The notes beneath the pieces were generated by a model that searched no databases, was not told where the DNA came from, and saw only the letters and a list, made by a program, of their open reading frames with translations. The position numbers were made by a program, and so were the translations under genes. DNA of 45,593 nucleotides from CAZVFX01 sp964626565 (GTDB lineage: Bacteria > Myxococcota_A > UBA9042 > CAIXZC01): contig CAZVFX010000059.1 in NCBI GenBank assembly GCA_964626565.1, positions 1 through 45,593 on the forward strand. Reading direction: 5' to 3'. This document shows positions 9,158-16,535 of this stretch, piece by piece. Numbering within the stretch: position 1 is the first letter of the stretch; the number at the start of each line of letters is the position of its first letter.

Positions 9158-9186
9158 TTGCTACTGGGGCTTGTACTTGCTATCTT
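9158..9186 (+). promoter_or_regulatory. Possible sigma-70-like promoter for citrate synthase
   Basis: TTGCTA at 9158-9163 and TATCTT at 9181-9186 with a 17-bp spacer, four of six matches each. It lies about 50 bp before the gltA start in the 194-bp divergent region shared with acnA. I could not identify a convincing acnA promoter on the other strand. Confidence 0.38.
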
Positions 9187-9235
9187 GGAGACAGGTTCCG
9201 AAGGTCCATCCCCTCACTGCGGAGGATAGTGAATA

Positions 9236-10600
9236 ATGAGTTACTACAGCGAACTTGCAGACTTAACCGCCCGAAACAACCGAATTCCAGGCGATGCGTA
9301 TAACCGTTATGGCGTCAAGCATGGGCTGCGGAACAAGGACGGTACCGGCGTGCTTGTCGGCCTCACTTCCGTATCAACGGTAATCGGCTATGCCAAGGAC
9401 AACGGCTCCGTTCTCCCTGTGCGCGGCGAACTGTACTACCGCGGGCGGGCGGCAAGCGATCTGGTGACGAAGTATGTTGACGAAGGCCGCTTCGGATTCG
9501 AGCAGACGGCTTATCTGCTCCTGTTTGGAAAGATGCCCACTGATGACGAGTTGACGCACTTCACCCGTGAATTACGCGGAATGCTCGTCATGCCCCGCAA
9601 CTTCCCTCGTGACGTGCTCGAGACTTTCCGGACCCAGGACATTATGAACTCCCTGGGGCGTTCGGTGCTGACTCTGTACAGTATCGATGATGATGCCGCT
9701 GATCTTTCCCTGACCAACCAGGTACGCCAGGCTATGGAATTGATCGCCCGCATGGTGGTGCTGGTGCCCTATTCCTACTATGTCATCCGGCACGCATTTC
9801 ATGGTGGCAGCCTGATTATGCACCCGCCGGACCCGGAGCTGTCTCTGGCGCAGAATTTCCTGAAACTGTTGCGTCCGGACAGCGAGTATACGGATCTCGA
9901 GGCGCGGGTGCTGGACCTGTCCATGCTCCTCCACGCCGACCACGGGGGCGGCAACAACTCTACCTTTGTCACCCGCGCGGTTTCGTCGACCATGACCGAC
10001 ATTTACTCCGCGGTCGCGGCATCCATCGGTTCCTTGAAGGGTCCGCTTCACGGCGGCGCCAACACCCACGTGGTGAGGATGATGGATGATCTGAAAGCCA
10101 CCGTCTCCAACCCGACGTCGGAGAGTGAAGTGACCGACTACCTGGTCAAGGTCTTGAACAAGGACGCGTACGATCGGTCGGGCAAGATCTATGGTATCGG
10201 ACATGCCGTTTACACTCTGAGCGATCCGAGGGCCGTGGTATTGAAGGAGCAGGCGCGCGAGTTAGCCGCGGATTCGGGCAAAGATGAAGAGTTTGCGATG
10301 TATGACCTGGTGGAGAAGCTGGCCCCGGCGATCTTCCAGGAGTTCAAAGGTACCGATAAACCGATGAGTGCGAATGTCGACTTCTATTCGGGGCTCGTCT
10401 ACGATTTTCTGAAAATCCCCAGGGAAGTATTTACGCCGCTGTTCGCCATCGGCAGAATGGCGGGGTGGTGCGCCCATCGCCTTGAATTGATGTCCAACCC
10501 GGTGAAAATTGTGCGGCCCGCATTCCGGGTGATCTGCGACTATTGCTCTTCCGGAAAGGACGGGGCCTGTCCCGTTTGCCGTTTCGAGGCTGCCAAGTAG
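9236..10600 (+). CDS. gltA: Citrate synthase with an extra C-terminal four-cysteine tail
   Basis: Condenses oxaloacetate with acetyl-CoA. The 454-residue protein belongs to the type starting MSYYSELADLTARNN. Catalytic regions are intact: HADHGGGNNST, LKGPLHGGAN, GIGHAVYTLSDPRA and NVDFYSG, which carry the two active-site His and the Asp. The end is odd. Instead of the usual RPAY...GP ending, the protein finishes with a C-X2-C-X7-C-X2-C pattern (Cys codons from 10534 to 10579), which looks like a small zinc-binding knuckle. The ATG at 9236 has GGAGGA nine bases upstream. Isocitrate dehydrogenase follows after 29 bp on the same strand, so the two probably form an operon. Confidence 0.95.
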   Translation: MSYYSELADLTARNNRIPGDAYNRYGVKHGLRNKDGTGVLVGLTSVSTVIGYAKDNGSVLPVRGELYYRGRAASDLVTKYVDEGRFGFEQTAYLLLFGKMPTDDELTHFTRELRGMLVMPRNFPRDVLETFRTQDIMNSLGRSVLTLYSIDDDAADLSLTNQVRQAMELIARMVVLVPYSYYVIRHAFHGGSLIMHPPDPELSLAQNFLKLLRPDSEYTDLEARVLDLSMLLHADHGGGNNSTFVTRAVSSTMTDIYSAVAASIGSLKGPLHGGANTHVVRMMDDLKATVSNPTSESEVTDYLVKVLNKDAYDRSGKIYGIGHAVYTLSDPRAVVLKEQARELAADSGKDEEFAMYDLVEKLAPAIFQEFKGTDKPMSANVDFYSGLVYDFLKIPREVFTPLFAIGRMAGWCAHRLELMSNPVKIVRPAFRVICDYCSSGKDGACPVCRFEAAK

Positions 10601-10629
10601 CATCAGTCAACTGTCAGTGGAGGCAGAGA

Positions 10630-11868
10630 ATGGAGAAGAAGTGGCTTAGTCCCCCGCCAACCGGGTCGTTGGTCCGGCATGGCGATGGCGCGCTTAGCGT
10701 GCCGGATGATCCGATTATCCCATACATCGAAGGAGACGGCGTAGGTGTGGATGTGTCCCCCGCGATGATGCGAGTACTTGATGCCGGGGTGTCCCTCGCC
10801 TATGGCGGCGCGCGCTCACTGCGCTGGTGGCAGCTTGCCGCGGGTGAACTGGCTCACGGGAAGTTCGGAGAGTGGCTGCCTGCAGATACGGTGGAGGCGA
10901 TTCGGACCCACCGGGTCGCGATCAAGGGGCCCATGACGACCCCGGTGGGCGAGGGAATTCGCTCTTTGAACGTAACCCTGCGCCAGGAGTTGGACCTGTT
11001 TGCCTGTGTGCGCCCGGCCGCGTGGGTGGAAGGGGTGCCGTCGCCGCTGAAAGACCCTTCCCGGGTGAGTGTGGTGATCTTCCGTGAAAACACCGAGGAC
11101 ACGTATATGGGAGTGGAGTTTCCCGCCGGCAGTGATGAGGCCCGGCGTCTGGCCGCACTGGTCGCCGAGGTCCACGGCGCCTCCCTGTCTGCGGACTCCG
11201 GCATCGGGGTGAAGCCGATTTCCAAGCGCGCCACCGAGCGTATTGCCGGGGCCGCCATGGACTACGCTCTGGCCCGGGGTTTGCCCTCGGTGACCATCGT
11301 CCACAAGGGCAACATCATGAAGTTCACCGAGGGTGCGTTTCGGCGTTGGGCCTACGACTTGTACCTCCGGGAATATCGCGAAAAGGTGGTGACGGAAGAA
11401 GAGTTGGGAAGGGGAGAATCCGCCCGGGGCAGGGTGGTGGTCAAGGACCGCATCGCGGACGCCATGTTCCACGATCTGACTGTGCGTCCCGAAGAATACG
11501 ACGTGCTGGTGACTCCCAACCTGAACGGGGACTATCTTTCCGACGCGGCCGCTGGTCTCATCGGGGGCTTAGGGGTCGCACCGGGGGCGAACCTTGGCGA
11601 CGGCATCGGCCTGTTCGAGGCGGTCCACGGCACCGCGCCGGCCCTGGCCGGCCAGGACAAGGCGAATCCTTCCTCCCTTATTCTGTCCGGCTGTATGATG
11701 CTGGAGTATCTGGGATGGGACGAGGCTGCTGTGCTGGTGCGCAACGCGTTTGCCACCACGGTTGGGAAAGGGGACGTCACGGTTGACCTGGCCGCGCAAA
11801 TCGAGGGCGGAGTAGAACTGTCCTGCTCAGCGTTTGCCAAGGCCGTTATCGATAATATGGCGAGTTAG
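10630..11868 (+). CDS. icd: Isocitrate dehydrogenase, predicted NAD-dependent
   Basis: Oxidative decarboxylation of isocitrate to 2-oxoglutarate. The 412-residue sequence aligns end to end with E. coli Icd: YIEGDGVG, the substrate loop RSLNVTLRQELDLF with the phospho-regulated Ser, FRENTEDTY, HKGNIMKFTEG, TPNLNGDYLSD and HGTAPALAGQDKANP. The five residues that select NADP in E. coli (K344, Y345, V351, Y391, R395) align with A338, L339, A345, V385 and A389 here. Nothing obvious remains to bind the 2'-phosphate, so NAD use is predicted. The ATG at 10630 has GGAGG at good spacing; a longer reading from 10543 would overlap gltA. It ends in a 4-bp convergent overlap with a small membrane-protein gene. 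Confidence 0.95.
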   Translation: MEKKWLSPPPTGSLVRHGDGALSVPDDPIIPYIEGDGVGVDVSPAMMRVLDAGVSLAYGGARSLRWWQLAAGELAHGKFGEWLPADTVEAIRTHRVAIKGPMTTPVGEGIRSLNVTLRQELDLFACVRPAAWVEGVPSPLKDPSRVSVVIFRENTEDTYMGVEFPAGSDEARRLAALVAEVHGASLSADSGIGVKPISKRATERIAGAAMDYALARGLPSVTIVHKGNIMKFTEGAFRRWAYDLYLREYREKVVTEEELGRGESARGRVVVKDRIADAMFHDLTVRPEEYDVLVTPNLNGDYLSDAAAGLIGGLGVAPGANLGDGIGLFEAVHGTAPALAGQDKANPSSLILSGCMMLEYLGWDEAAVLVRNAFATTVGKGDVTVDLAAQIEGGVELSCSAFAKAVIDNMAS

Positions 11869-12179
11869 AATTCGGTGGGTCCGGAGCCGCCGCCTGCGCC
11901 GGCCATCGCCTCCCCCCATTCAAAGCGTTGGGAGTCGGCTGCGGCGCGCCGATGATGCTGGTAGGGCTCTTCAACTCTTTCGTCGATTTCAACAGCCGGT
12001 TCTTCGGCTGCCTCACGCCAGGCGGCCCTGCGCCCGGTGGCCAGAGCGATGGCCAGGAAGGCAACGGTGCCTGTTCCGGCGATGGCCAGTTCCCAGGTCC
12101 ATCCCTGCCTTACCACCCCCCAGACACCGATCAGGCTCGACAGGAGTGCGGCCAGGCTCCAGAAGACTTTTCTCAGCAT
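11865..12179 (-). CDS. Small two-helix membrane protein of unknown function
   Basis: 104 residues: a hydrophobic N-terminal helix (about residues 6-25), a second helix (about 31-48), then a charged and finally Gly-rich cytoplasmic-looking tail containing DERVEEPYQHHRR. The ATG has GGAGGG seven bases upstream, which is the main reason to accept the gene. Its stop overlaps the icd stop by 4 bp from the opposite strand. No family recognised. It could share transcription with the upstream HD protein gene, 59 bp away on the same strand. Confidence 0.6.
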   Translation of the reverse strand: MLRKVFWSLAALLSSLIGVWGVVRQGWTWELAIAGTGTVAFLAIALATGRRAAWREAAEEPAVEIDERVEEPYQHHRRAAADSQRFEWGEAMAGAGGGSGPTEF

Positions 12180-12238
12180 GATGAGCCCTCCACTTCTGCT
12201 TCACTGTCGATGGTACCACGAGCCGGACGGCCCGCAAC

Positions 12239-13657
12239 TTACTTGGCCTGCTTGCGAATGTATTGTGCCAACCAGCCCATGTACGCCTCCATGGGCATTT
12301 CTGCGGGCAGCTCGCCGCTCTCCACGGCTCGCTCCAGCGCGTCTCTCAGATCTCCGACGAGGGGGCCGGGCTCGAGGCCGAAATGCTCCATGATCACCGC
12401 GCCCGCACCTTTGGGAAGGACCGGAGTCTTGGCATCTTCCTCTTCGATGCGGTGCATGCGTTCTTCAAGGTCCTGCAGCAGCTTGGTGAGTTCTTCCAGC
12501 CGCCGTTCCTGGCGGGAGGTGATGTCCGCGCGGGAGAGGGCGAGCAGATCGTTGAGGTGCCCACCGGTATCACGCATGAGGCGCCTCACCGCGCTGTCGG
12601 TCCACTCGTCGGTATACATGTTGATGCGGGAGTGATTGAGGATAAGGTAGTGTACGCGACTGGAGAGGCGTTCTTCCAGGCCCAGCCGGGCGGCAATACC
12701 TCGAAACAGCATGGCGCTCATCTCTTCATGGCGAAAGAAGTGGACCCGGCCTTTTCCGTCGATGGAGCGGGTCCATACTTTGCCGATATCGTGAAGCAGC
12801 GCCGCCCACCGGATTACGGCGTGAGGCTTGGCTTTGGCCACTACCTTGACGGTGTGGTCCCAGATGTCCTTGTGGTGGACGCGGCAGGAGTCGGCAAACC
12901 CGACCATGGCCTGAAGTTCCGGAAGGACATACTTCAAGACTCCGGTTTCCTCGAGAAAACAGAGCCCGCGGTCGGGGTGCCGGTTGACGAGCATTCGCTC
13001 CAGTTCCGGCCGGATTCGTTCCGGCTGTACGTCCAGAACGTTGGACGAATACCGGGTCGCCTGTTCTACTGTTTCCGAATCTGCGGCAAAGCCGTGGTAC
13101 GCGACATTCTTGGCGATTTTCAATAGGGTGAGGGGTTTCTGGGCAAAGGCGACGTGGGGGGGGAGCACCGGCCGGATGCGGGGCGCCTGAAGGTCCCTTG
13201 CACCCTTGAAGGGGTCGATGATTTCACCCTCGGCCGACATGGCCAATGCATTGACGGTCACTTCCCGCTGAGCGAGGCGCTCACGCAGTTCGGAAGGGGA
13301 AGCGATATCGGTTATCATGAGGCGCCGGATGGTCTCCCCGTTCTTGGCGTCCTGGACGGTGAAGATCTCTCCGCGCCGGAGGCGCTCCGGCCCCGAGACG
13401 AACAGGTTCGAGGCAGACGCGCCTTCCAGGCAGTCTTCCACCTCTTTGAGGCCTTTGGCAACGACCAGCAGGTCGATGCGGGAAACGCGGTCCATTACCC
13501 CGTGCACAAGGGCATCACGAACTGCGGGGCCGACGATGAAGCAGGTCAGTTCCTTGCGCGCGAGGCGGTGCAGCACGAGCCGCAGGTCTCCGGGCAGCTT
13601 GCCGGTCCATATGCCGTCGCTGTTCACATGCAACTGACCATCTTGTGTGTCGTTCAA
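12239..13657 (-). CDS. CCA-adding-enzyme/poly(A)-polymerase-like protein with degenerate nucleotidyltransferase site and intact HD domain
   Basis: 472 residues laid out like a class II tRNA nucleotidyltransferase: head domain (about 30-170), RNA-binding helices (PLTLLKIAKNVAYHGF, PERIRPELERML), then an HD domain (about 250-370). The head lacks key residues. The VGG-VRD loop reads VGPAVRD, the metal-binding D-x-D is R60-I-D62, and the RRDFT motif reads QREVT. The HD site looks whole, with HHKDIWDH, H289-D290 in LLHDIGK, and FFRHEEMSA. I therefore expect HD phosphohydrolase activity, with the head possibly serving only as a tRNA-binding scaffold. The start is TTG with GAGG five bases upstream, and a promoter lies just beyond it. 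Normal CCA activity cannot be excluded without modelling. Confidence 0.85.
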   Translation of the reverse strand: MNDTQDGQLHVNSDGIWTGKLPGDLRLVLHRLARKELTCFIVGPAVRDALVHGVMDRVSRIDLLVVAKGLKEVEDCLEGASASNLFVSGPERLRRGEIFTVQDAKNGETIRRLMITDIASPSELRERLAQREVTVNALAMSAEGEIIDPFKGARDLQAPRIRPVLPPHVAFAQKPLTLLKIAKNVAYHGFAADSETVEQATRYSSNVLDVQPERIRPELERMLVNRHPDRGLCFLEETGVLKYVLPELQAMVGFADSCRVHHKDIWDHTVKVVAKAKPHAVIRWAALLHDIGKVWTRSIDGKGRVHFFRHEEMSAMLFRGIAARLGLEERLSSRVHYLILNHSRINMYTDEWTDSAVRRLMRDTGGHLNDLLALSRADITSRQERRLEELTKLLQDLEERMHRIEEEDAKTPVLPKGAGAVIMEHFGLEPGPLVGDLRDALERAVESGELPAEMPMEAYMGWLAQYIRKQAK

Positions 13658-13685
13658 ATTCGCCTCAACGAAGATACCTGTACCA

Positions 13686-13713
13686 AAGATAGCAGGGATG
13701 CGCCGGGAATCAA
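13686..13713 (-). promoter_or_regulatory. Possible promoter for the CCA-like HD gene
   Basis: On the minus strand TTGATT (13713-13708) and TATCTT (13691-13686) are 16 bp apart, four of six matches each. They lie 29 bp upstream of the TTG start, in the 66-bp gap after the Kazal lipoprotein gene. Confidence 0.4.
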
Positions 13714-13723
13714 GGGGAGAGAG

Positions 13724-16303
13724 TTACAGATTCTCGCAAACCAGGTTGCAGGTGTCCGTCGTATCCGGGTTCCCGTCGTCGCAATCCTCGTCTTCCAGGC
13801 AGCACTTACCCTTCTGGCAGCCGGGGAAGTCGACGTTGGAGTTGCACTTTTCGGCGATACAGGGATTGGGATAGGTTACTCCCCAGCCGGTTTCGACGCC
13901 GGCGGGGAAGCAGCAGTAGGGTGAGTACTGCATGCCGGCACAAAGCCCGTCGGTGGGGCAGGTGGAGCACCACTTGATGGAGTCGACGTCAACGCCGTAG
14001 AATGCGGCGTGGCACTTGTTGGCGTAGGTGTTTCCATCCTCGCCGCACACTCCTCGCTGCCCCGAGTCGTTGGGGTCTTCGGTCATGTCGCTGTTGATGA
14101 TCAACCCTTCGGTGGAAGGGGAACATGGGCAATCAGCAGAGAAGCAGTCAGCGCCTTCGTCGCAGAGCGTCGGATCGTAGGGTTCCACCGCGGAGCCCGT
14201 GAAATCGCTGGCGCAGTTCAGGGCATCCATGTTGAAGTAGTCCTCGAAGTCGTCGCCGCACACGTTGGTGCCCACACCGGACAGATCGACGGTGGGGCAA
14301 CCCTCGCACAGGAACACCATGTAGCTGCCGTCCGAGGCTTTGGGAATATCGTAGAGTTTGTCCACGGTCGCGTCCTTACAACCCATGACGCACTCGTTTT
14401 TGTACGATTTGTGCACCTCGCCGGTGGCGTCTACGGAGCAGATCCAGGCTTCCGCTTCCTGAGCACACTGCGGGCAGCAGGGCCCATCCTCAAGGTACTC
14501 GGCGCCGGCGCACTCCAGCATGCATTCGTTCATGTAGGTGCGAGTGAACGTGTCGGACAGCTTGCCGCACACCGGCTCGCAACTGTCGGGGCAATCGCAG
14601 TCTGCGGTGGGGCACTCCCCGAAGCAGATGTTTTCGGGCGGTTCGCAGCCTTCCGCGTTGCAGTCCGGGGCGCACAGCGCCATGTCGCACTTGTTGTTGT
14701 AGGTAGTGCCCGAGTCGACGTCGCAAACCGGGTCGTAGCCCAGGTTTTCGCACCCGGTGCAGTAGTCCAGTTTGCACTCGCCCGCATATTCGATCTGATC
14801 ACAGTCGCCTACCGCGGTGCAGCCGCCATCGCCGATGTCGCACTTCAGCGCGCAGAAGCTGGCGTAAGAGATCATGCCTTCGCCGCACATGGGGCCGGAT
14901 TCGAGTTCCTCCTCCGTGCATTCGCTTTCGCACGTGGGGCATGCGCCTTTGCAGTATTCGCCTTCGTCGCAAACGGTGGGGTCCGCGCTGGCCACGAGGC
15001 CGTCGCATTCCGCTTCGCAAGCGCTGGCATACTCCTTATTGCTGAATTTGTCGCAGGCGGGACTCGGGTTTCCGGGGCACACGCAGGTGCAGGTGTTCTC
15101 TTCTGCAGTTGCGCACCCTCCCTCATCGATGTCGCTCTGCTCGCAACAGGTGAGACCCTGGGGGCAGTCGCCGCACGACCCTCCGCAGCCGTCGGACCCG
15201 CAATCTTTGTCTTTTTCCGCGCAATCGGGGATGCACTCGCACTTGCCCGAGACGCACTCCTCGTTGTCGCCTTCGCAGGCGTAGGCTTCGTCCGACCATT
15301 TCAGCTTATCCGGGCAGTTCTCAGAGACAGGCACGCATTGGAAATATCCGCCGCCAGCTTCGGTGCACTTGATTTCTCCCTCGCAGTTCTCCGAGGCCGC
15401 CGGGCAATCCGCGTCGCACTTGCCCTCGTTGCAGAAGTCCTCGCCTTCGCATTCGCCGCAGCTTCCGCCGCAGCCGTCTGGTCCGCACTCCTTGTCAGTG
15501 CAGTCCGCCAGGCAGCAGCCGTCCACGGAGCAGACGTGTTCCACAGTTTCGCAGCACTCATCTTCGCACTTTTCGAATTCGCAGGCGCACTCATCGGCCT
15601 CGCAAAGCTGACCCTCGTTGGGGCACTCCTCGGCTTCGCCAAAGGTCCAGCATTCCCCCTCACAAACGTCGGAGTCCTGCCAGATGTTGGCGCATTTCTG
15701 TACCAGCGGCCCGTTGCAGATGGTCTCGCCCAGGAGGCAGGGGAGGACGTCATCGCAGTTGCACAATTCACAGGAGGTCTGGTCAACGACGCAAGTTTCG
15801 TTTTCCCCGCACTCGCCGCAACTGCCGCCGCAGCCGTCGGCCCCGCAAACCTTGCCGTCGCACTGGGGAACGCACACGCAGTAGTCTTCTTCATCCAGAA
15901 CCTCACACACTTCCGCATCGATGTCCGGATGAGCGCAAGCGCAGATCTCGAAATCCCCTGAGCACTGTGTCTTGGTGCTCCACCAGCCCCGGCATCCCTC
16001 GTCGTCTTCTTCGCACACCTTGTACGCGTCGTCTCCGTCGCACTTTATCTCACCCAGTTCGCAGAAGTTGGTGCACGGGACGTCTTCGGGCTTCTCGTCC
16101 TCCGTCTTCACATCGATGGGGTCGGGCGGGAGTTCCTCATCGACGACGTCCACCTGTTCGGCGTCGACTTCCGCCGCACAACCGTCGCCTTCGCACGGGA
16201 CGTCTTCATCGGTACCGTTGCTGGGGGTGACGGCTGGACTGCACGACAGCCAGGCCAGGCAAACGAAGGACATGAGGATGGTGAGGAGAAAGTTGTTTTT
16301 CAT
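13724..16303 (-). CDS. Large Cys-rich lipoprotein with CGxDGCGGSCG modules and Kazal-like domains
   Basis: 859 residues. A lipoprotein signal ends at the lipobox LSC, followed by an acidic D/E/V/P-rich linker of about 80 residues. The next 300 residues are Cys-dense and contain three CG.DGCGGSCG.C modules (near residues 154, 274 and 371) common in Myxococcota-type secreted proteins. From about 400 to 800 come several Kazal-like units of the form PVCG....TY.N.C, for example PVCDVDSGTTYNNKC and GVCGEDGNTYANKC. The end is an acidic DDGNPDTTDTC metal-binding-like motif. Kazal domains typically inhibit serine proteases, so an outer-surface protease inhibitor or adhesin is plausible; the inhibitory loops were not verified. 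The ATG at 16303 has AGGAG seven bases upstream; an ATG at 16342 lacks one. It is divergent from the lipoprotein operon at 16536. Confidence 0.85.
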   Translation of the reverse strand: MKNNFLLTILMSFVCLAWLSCSPAVTPSNGTDEDVPCEGDGCAAEVDAEQVDVVDEELPPDPIDVKTEDEKPEDVPCTNFCELGEIKCDGDDAYKVCEEDDEGCRGWWSTKTQCSGDFEICACAHPDIDAEVCEVLDEEDYCVCVPQCDGKVCGADGCGGSCGECGENETCVVDQTSCELCNCDDVLPCLLGETICNGPLVQKCANIWQDSDVCEGECWTFGEAEECPNEGQLCEADECACEFEKCEDECCETVEHVCSVDGCCLADCTDKECGPDGCGGSCGECEGEDFCNEGKCDADCPAASENCEGEIKCTEAGGGYFQCVPVSENCPDKLKWSDEAYACEGDNEECVSGKCECIPDCAEKDKDCGSDGCGGSCGDCPQGLTCCEQSDIDEGGCATAEENTCTCVCPGNPSPACDKFSNKEYASACEAECDGLVASADPTVCDEGEYCKGACPTCESECTEEELESGPMCGEGMISYASFCALKCDIGDGGCTAVGDCDQIEYAGECKLDYCTGCENLGYDPVCDVDSGTTYNNKCDMALCAPDCNAEGCEPPENICFGECPTADCDCPDSCEPVCGKLSDTFTRTYMNECMLECAGAEYLEDGPCCPQCAQEAEAWICSVDATGEVHKSYKNECVMGCKDATVDKLYDIPKASDGSYMVFLCEGCPTVDLSGVGTNVCGDDFEDYFNMDALNCASDFTGSAVEPYDPTLCDEGADCFSADCPCSPSTEGLIINSDMTEDPNDSGQRGVCGEDGNTYANKCHAAFYGVDVDSIKWCSTCPTDGLCAGMQYSPYCCFPAGVETGWGVTYPNPCIAEKCNSNVDFPGCQKGKCCLEDEDCDDGNPDTTDTCNLVCENL

Positions 16304-16351
16304 ATTCAACTCCTGAGTCGATAATCGCATGGGTTGCACCACCTATCACGT

Positions 16352-16379
16352 ATTATACGCCCTGCCCCCGCACTGTAAA
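16352..16379 (-). promoter_or_regulatory. Promoter for the Kazal-type lipoprotein
   Basis: On the minus strand TTTACA (16379-16374) and a perfect TATAAT (16357-16352) are separated by 16 bp. The ATG is about 50 bp downstream. This is among the strongest promoter matches in the window. Confidence 0.62.
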
Positions 16380-16474
16380 GTACAAAAGGGGCGTGCGCCG
16401 AGTGTGGTCGGGCCCTTATATTAGTACCTGTTTTCTCTTTAACTGACAAATTCTTCAATACTGGAGACGTTTCA

Positions 16475-16504
16475 TTGACAGTCTCTACGTCAAATGTGTA
16501 AACT
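16475..16504 (+). promoter_or_regulatory. Promoter for the four-lipoprotein operon
   Basis: A perfect TTGACA at 16475-16480 and TAAACT at 16499-16504, 18 bp apart. It sits inside any reading that begins at the ATG at 16494, which supports the TTG at 16536 as the real start. About 95 bp separate its -35 box from that of the divergent Kazal gene, enough for shared control. Confidence 0.52.
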
Positions 16505-16535
16505 AGGACGAGTTGTAGGGTGCCGGGAGGACAAA

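Noticed and set aside
14009..15961. 650-codon open frame on the plus strand opposite the Kazal-type lipoprotein
   Set aside because: It mirrors the Cys/Gly/Glu codon bias of the real gene. It has no ribosome-binding site or recognisable domain, and its Ala/Val-rich composition is typical of an antisense shadow.
16494..16535. Longer IgGFc-like protein starting at the ATG at 16494
   Set aside because: That ATG lies within the -35/-10 region of the predicted promoter and lacks a ribosome-binding site; the TTG at 16536 has GGGAGG and starts a proper lipoprotein signal.
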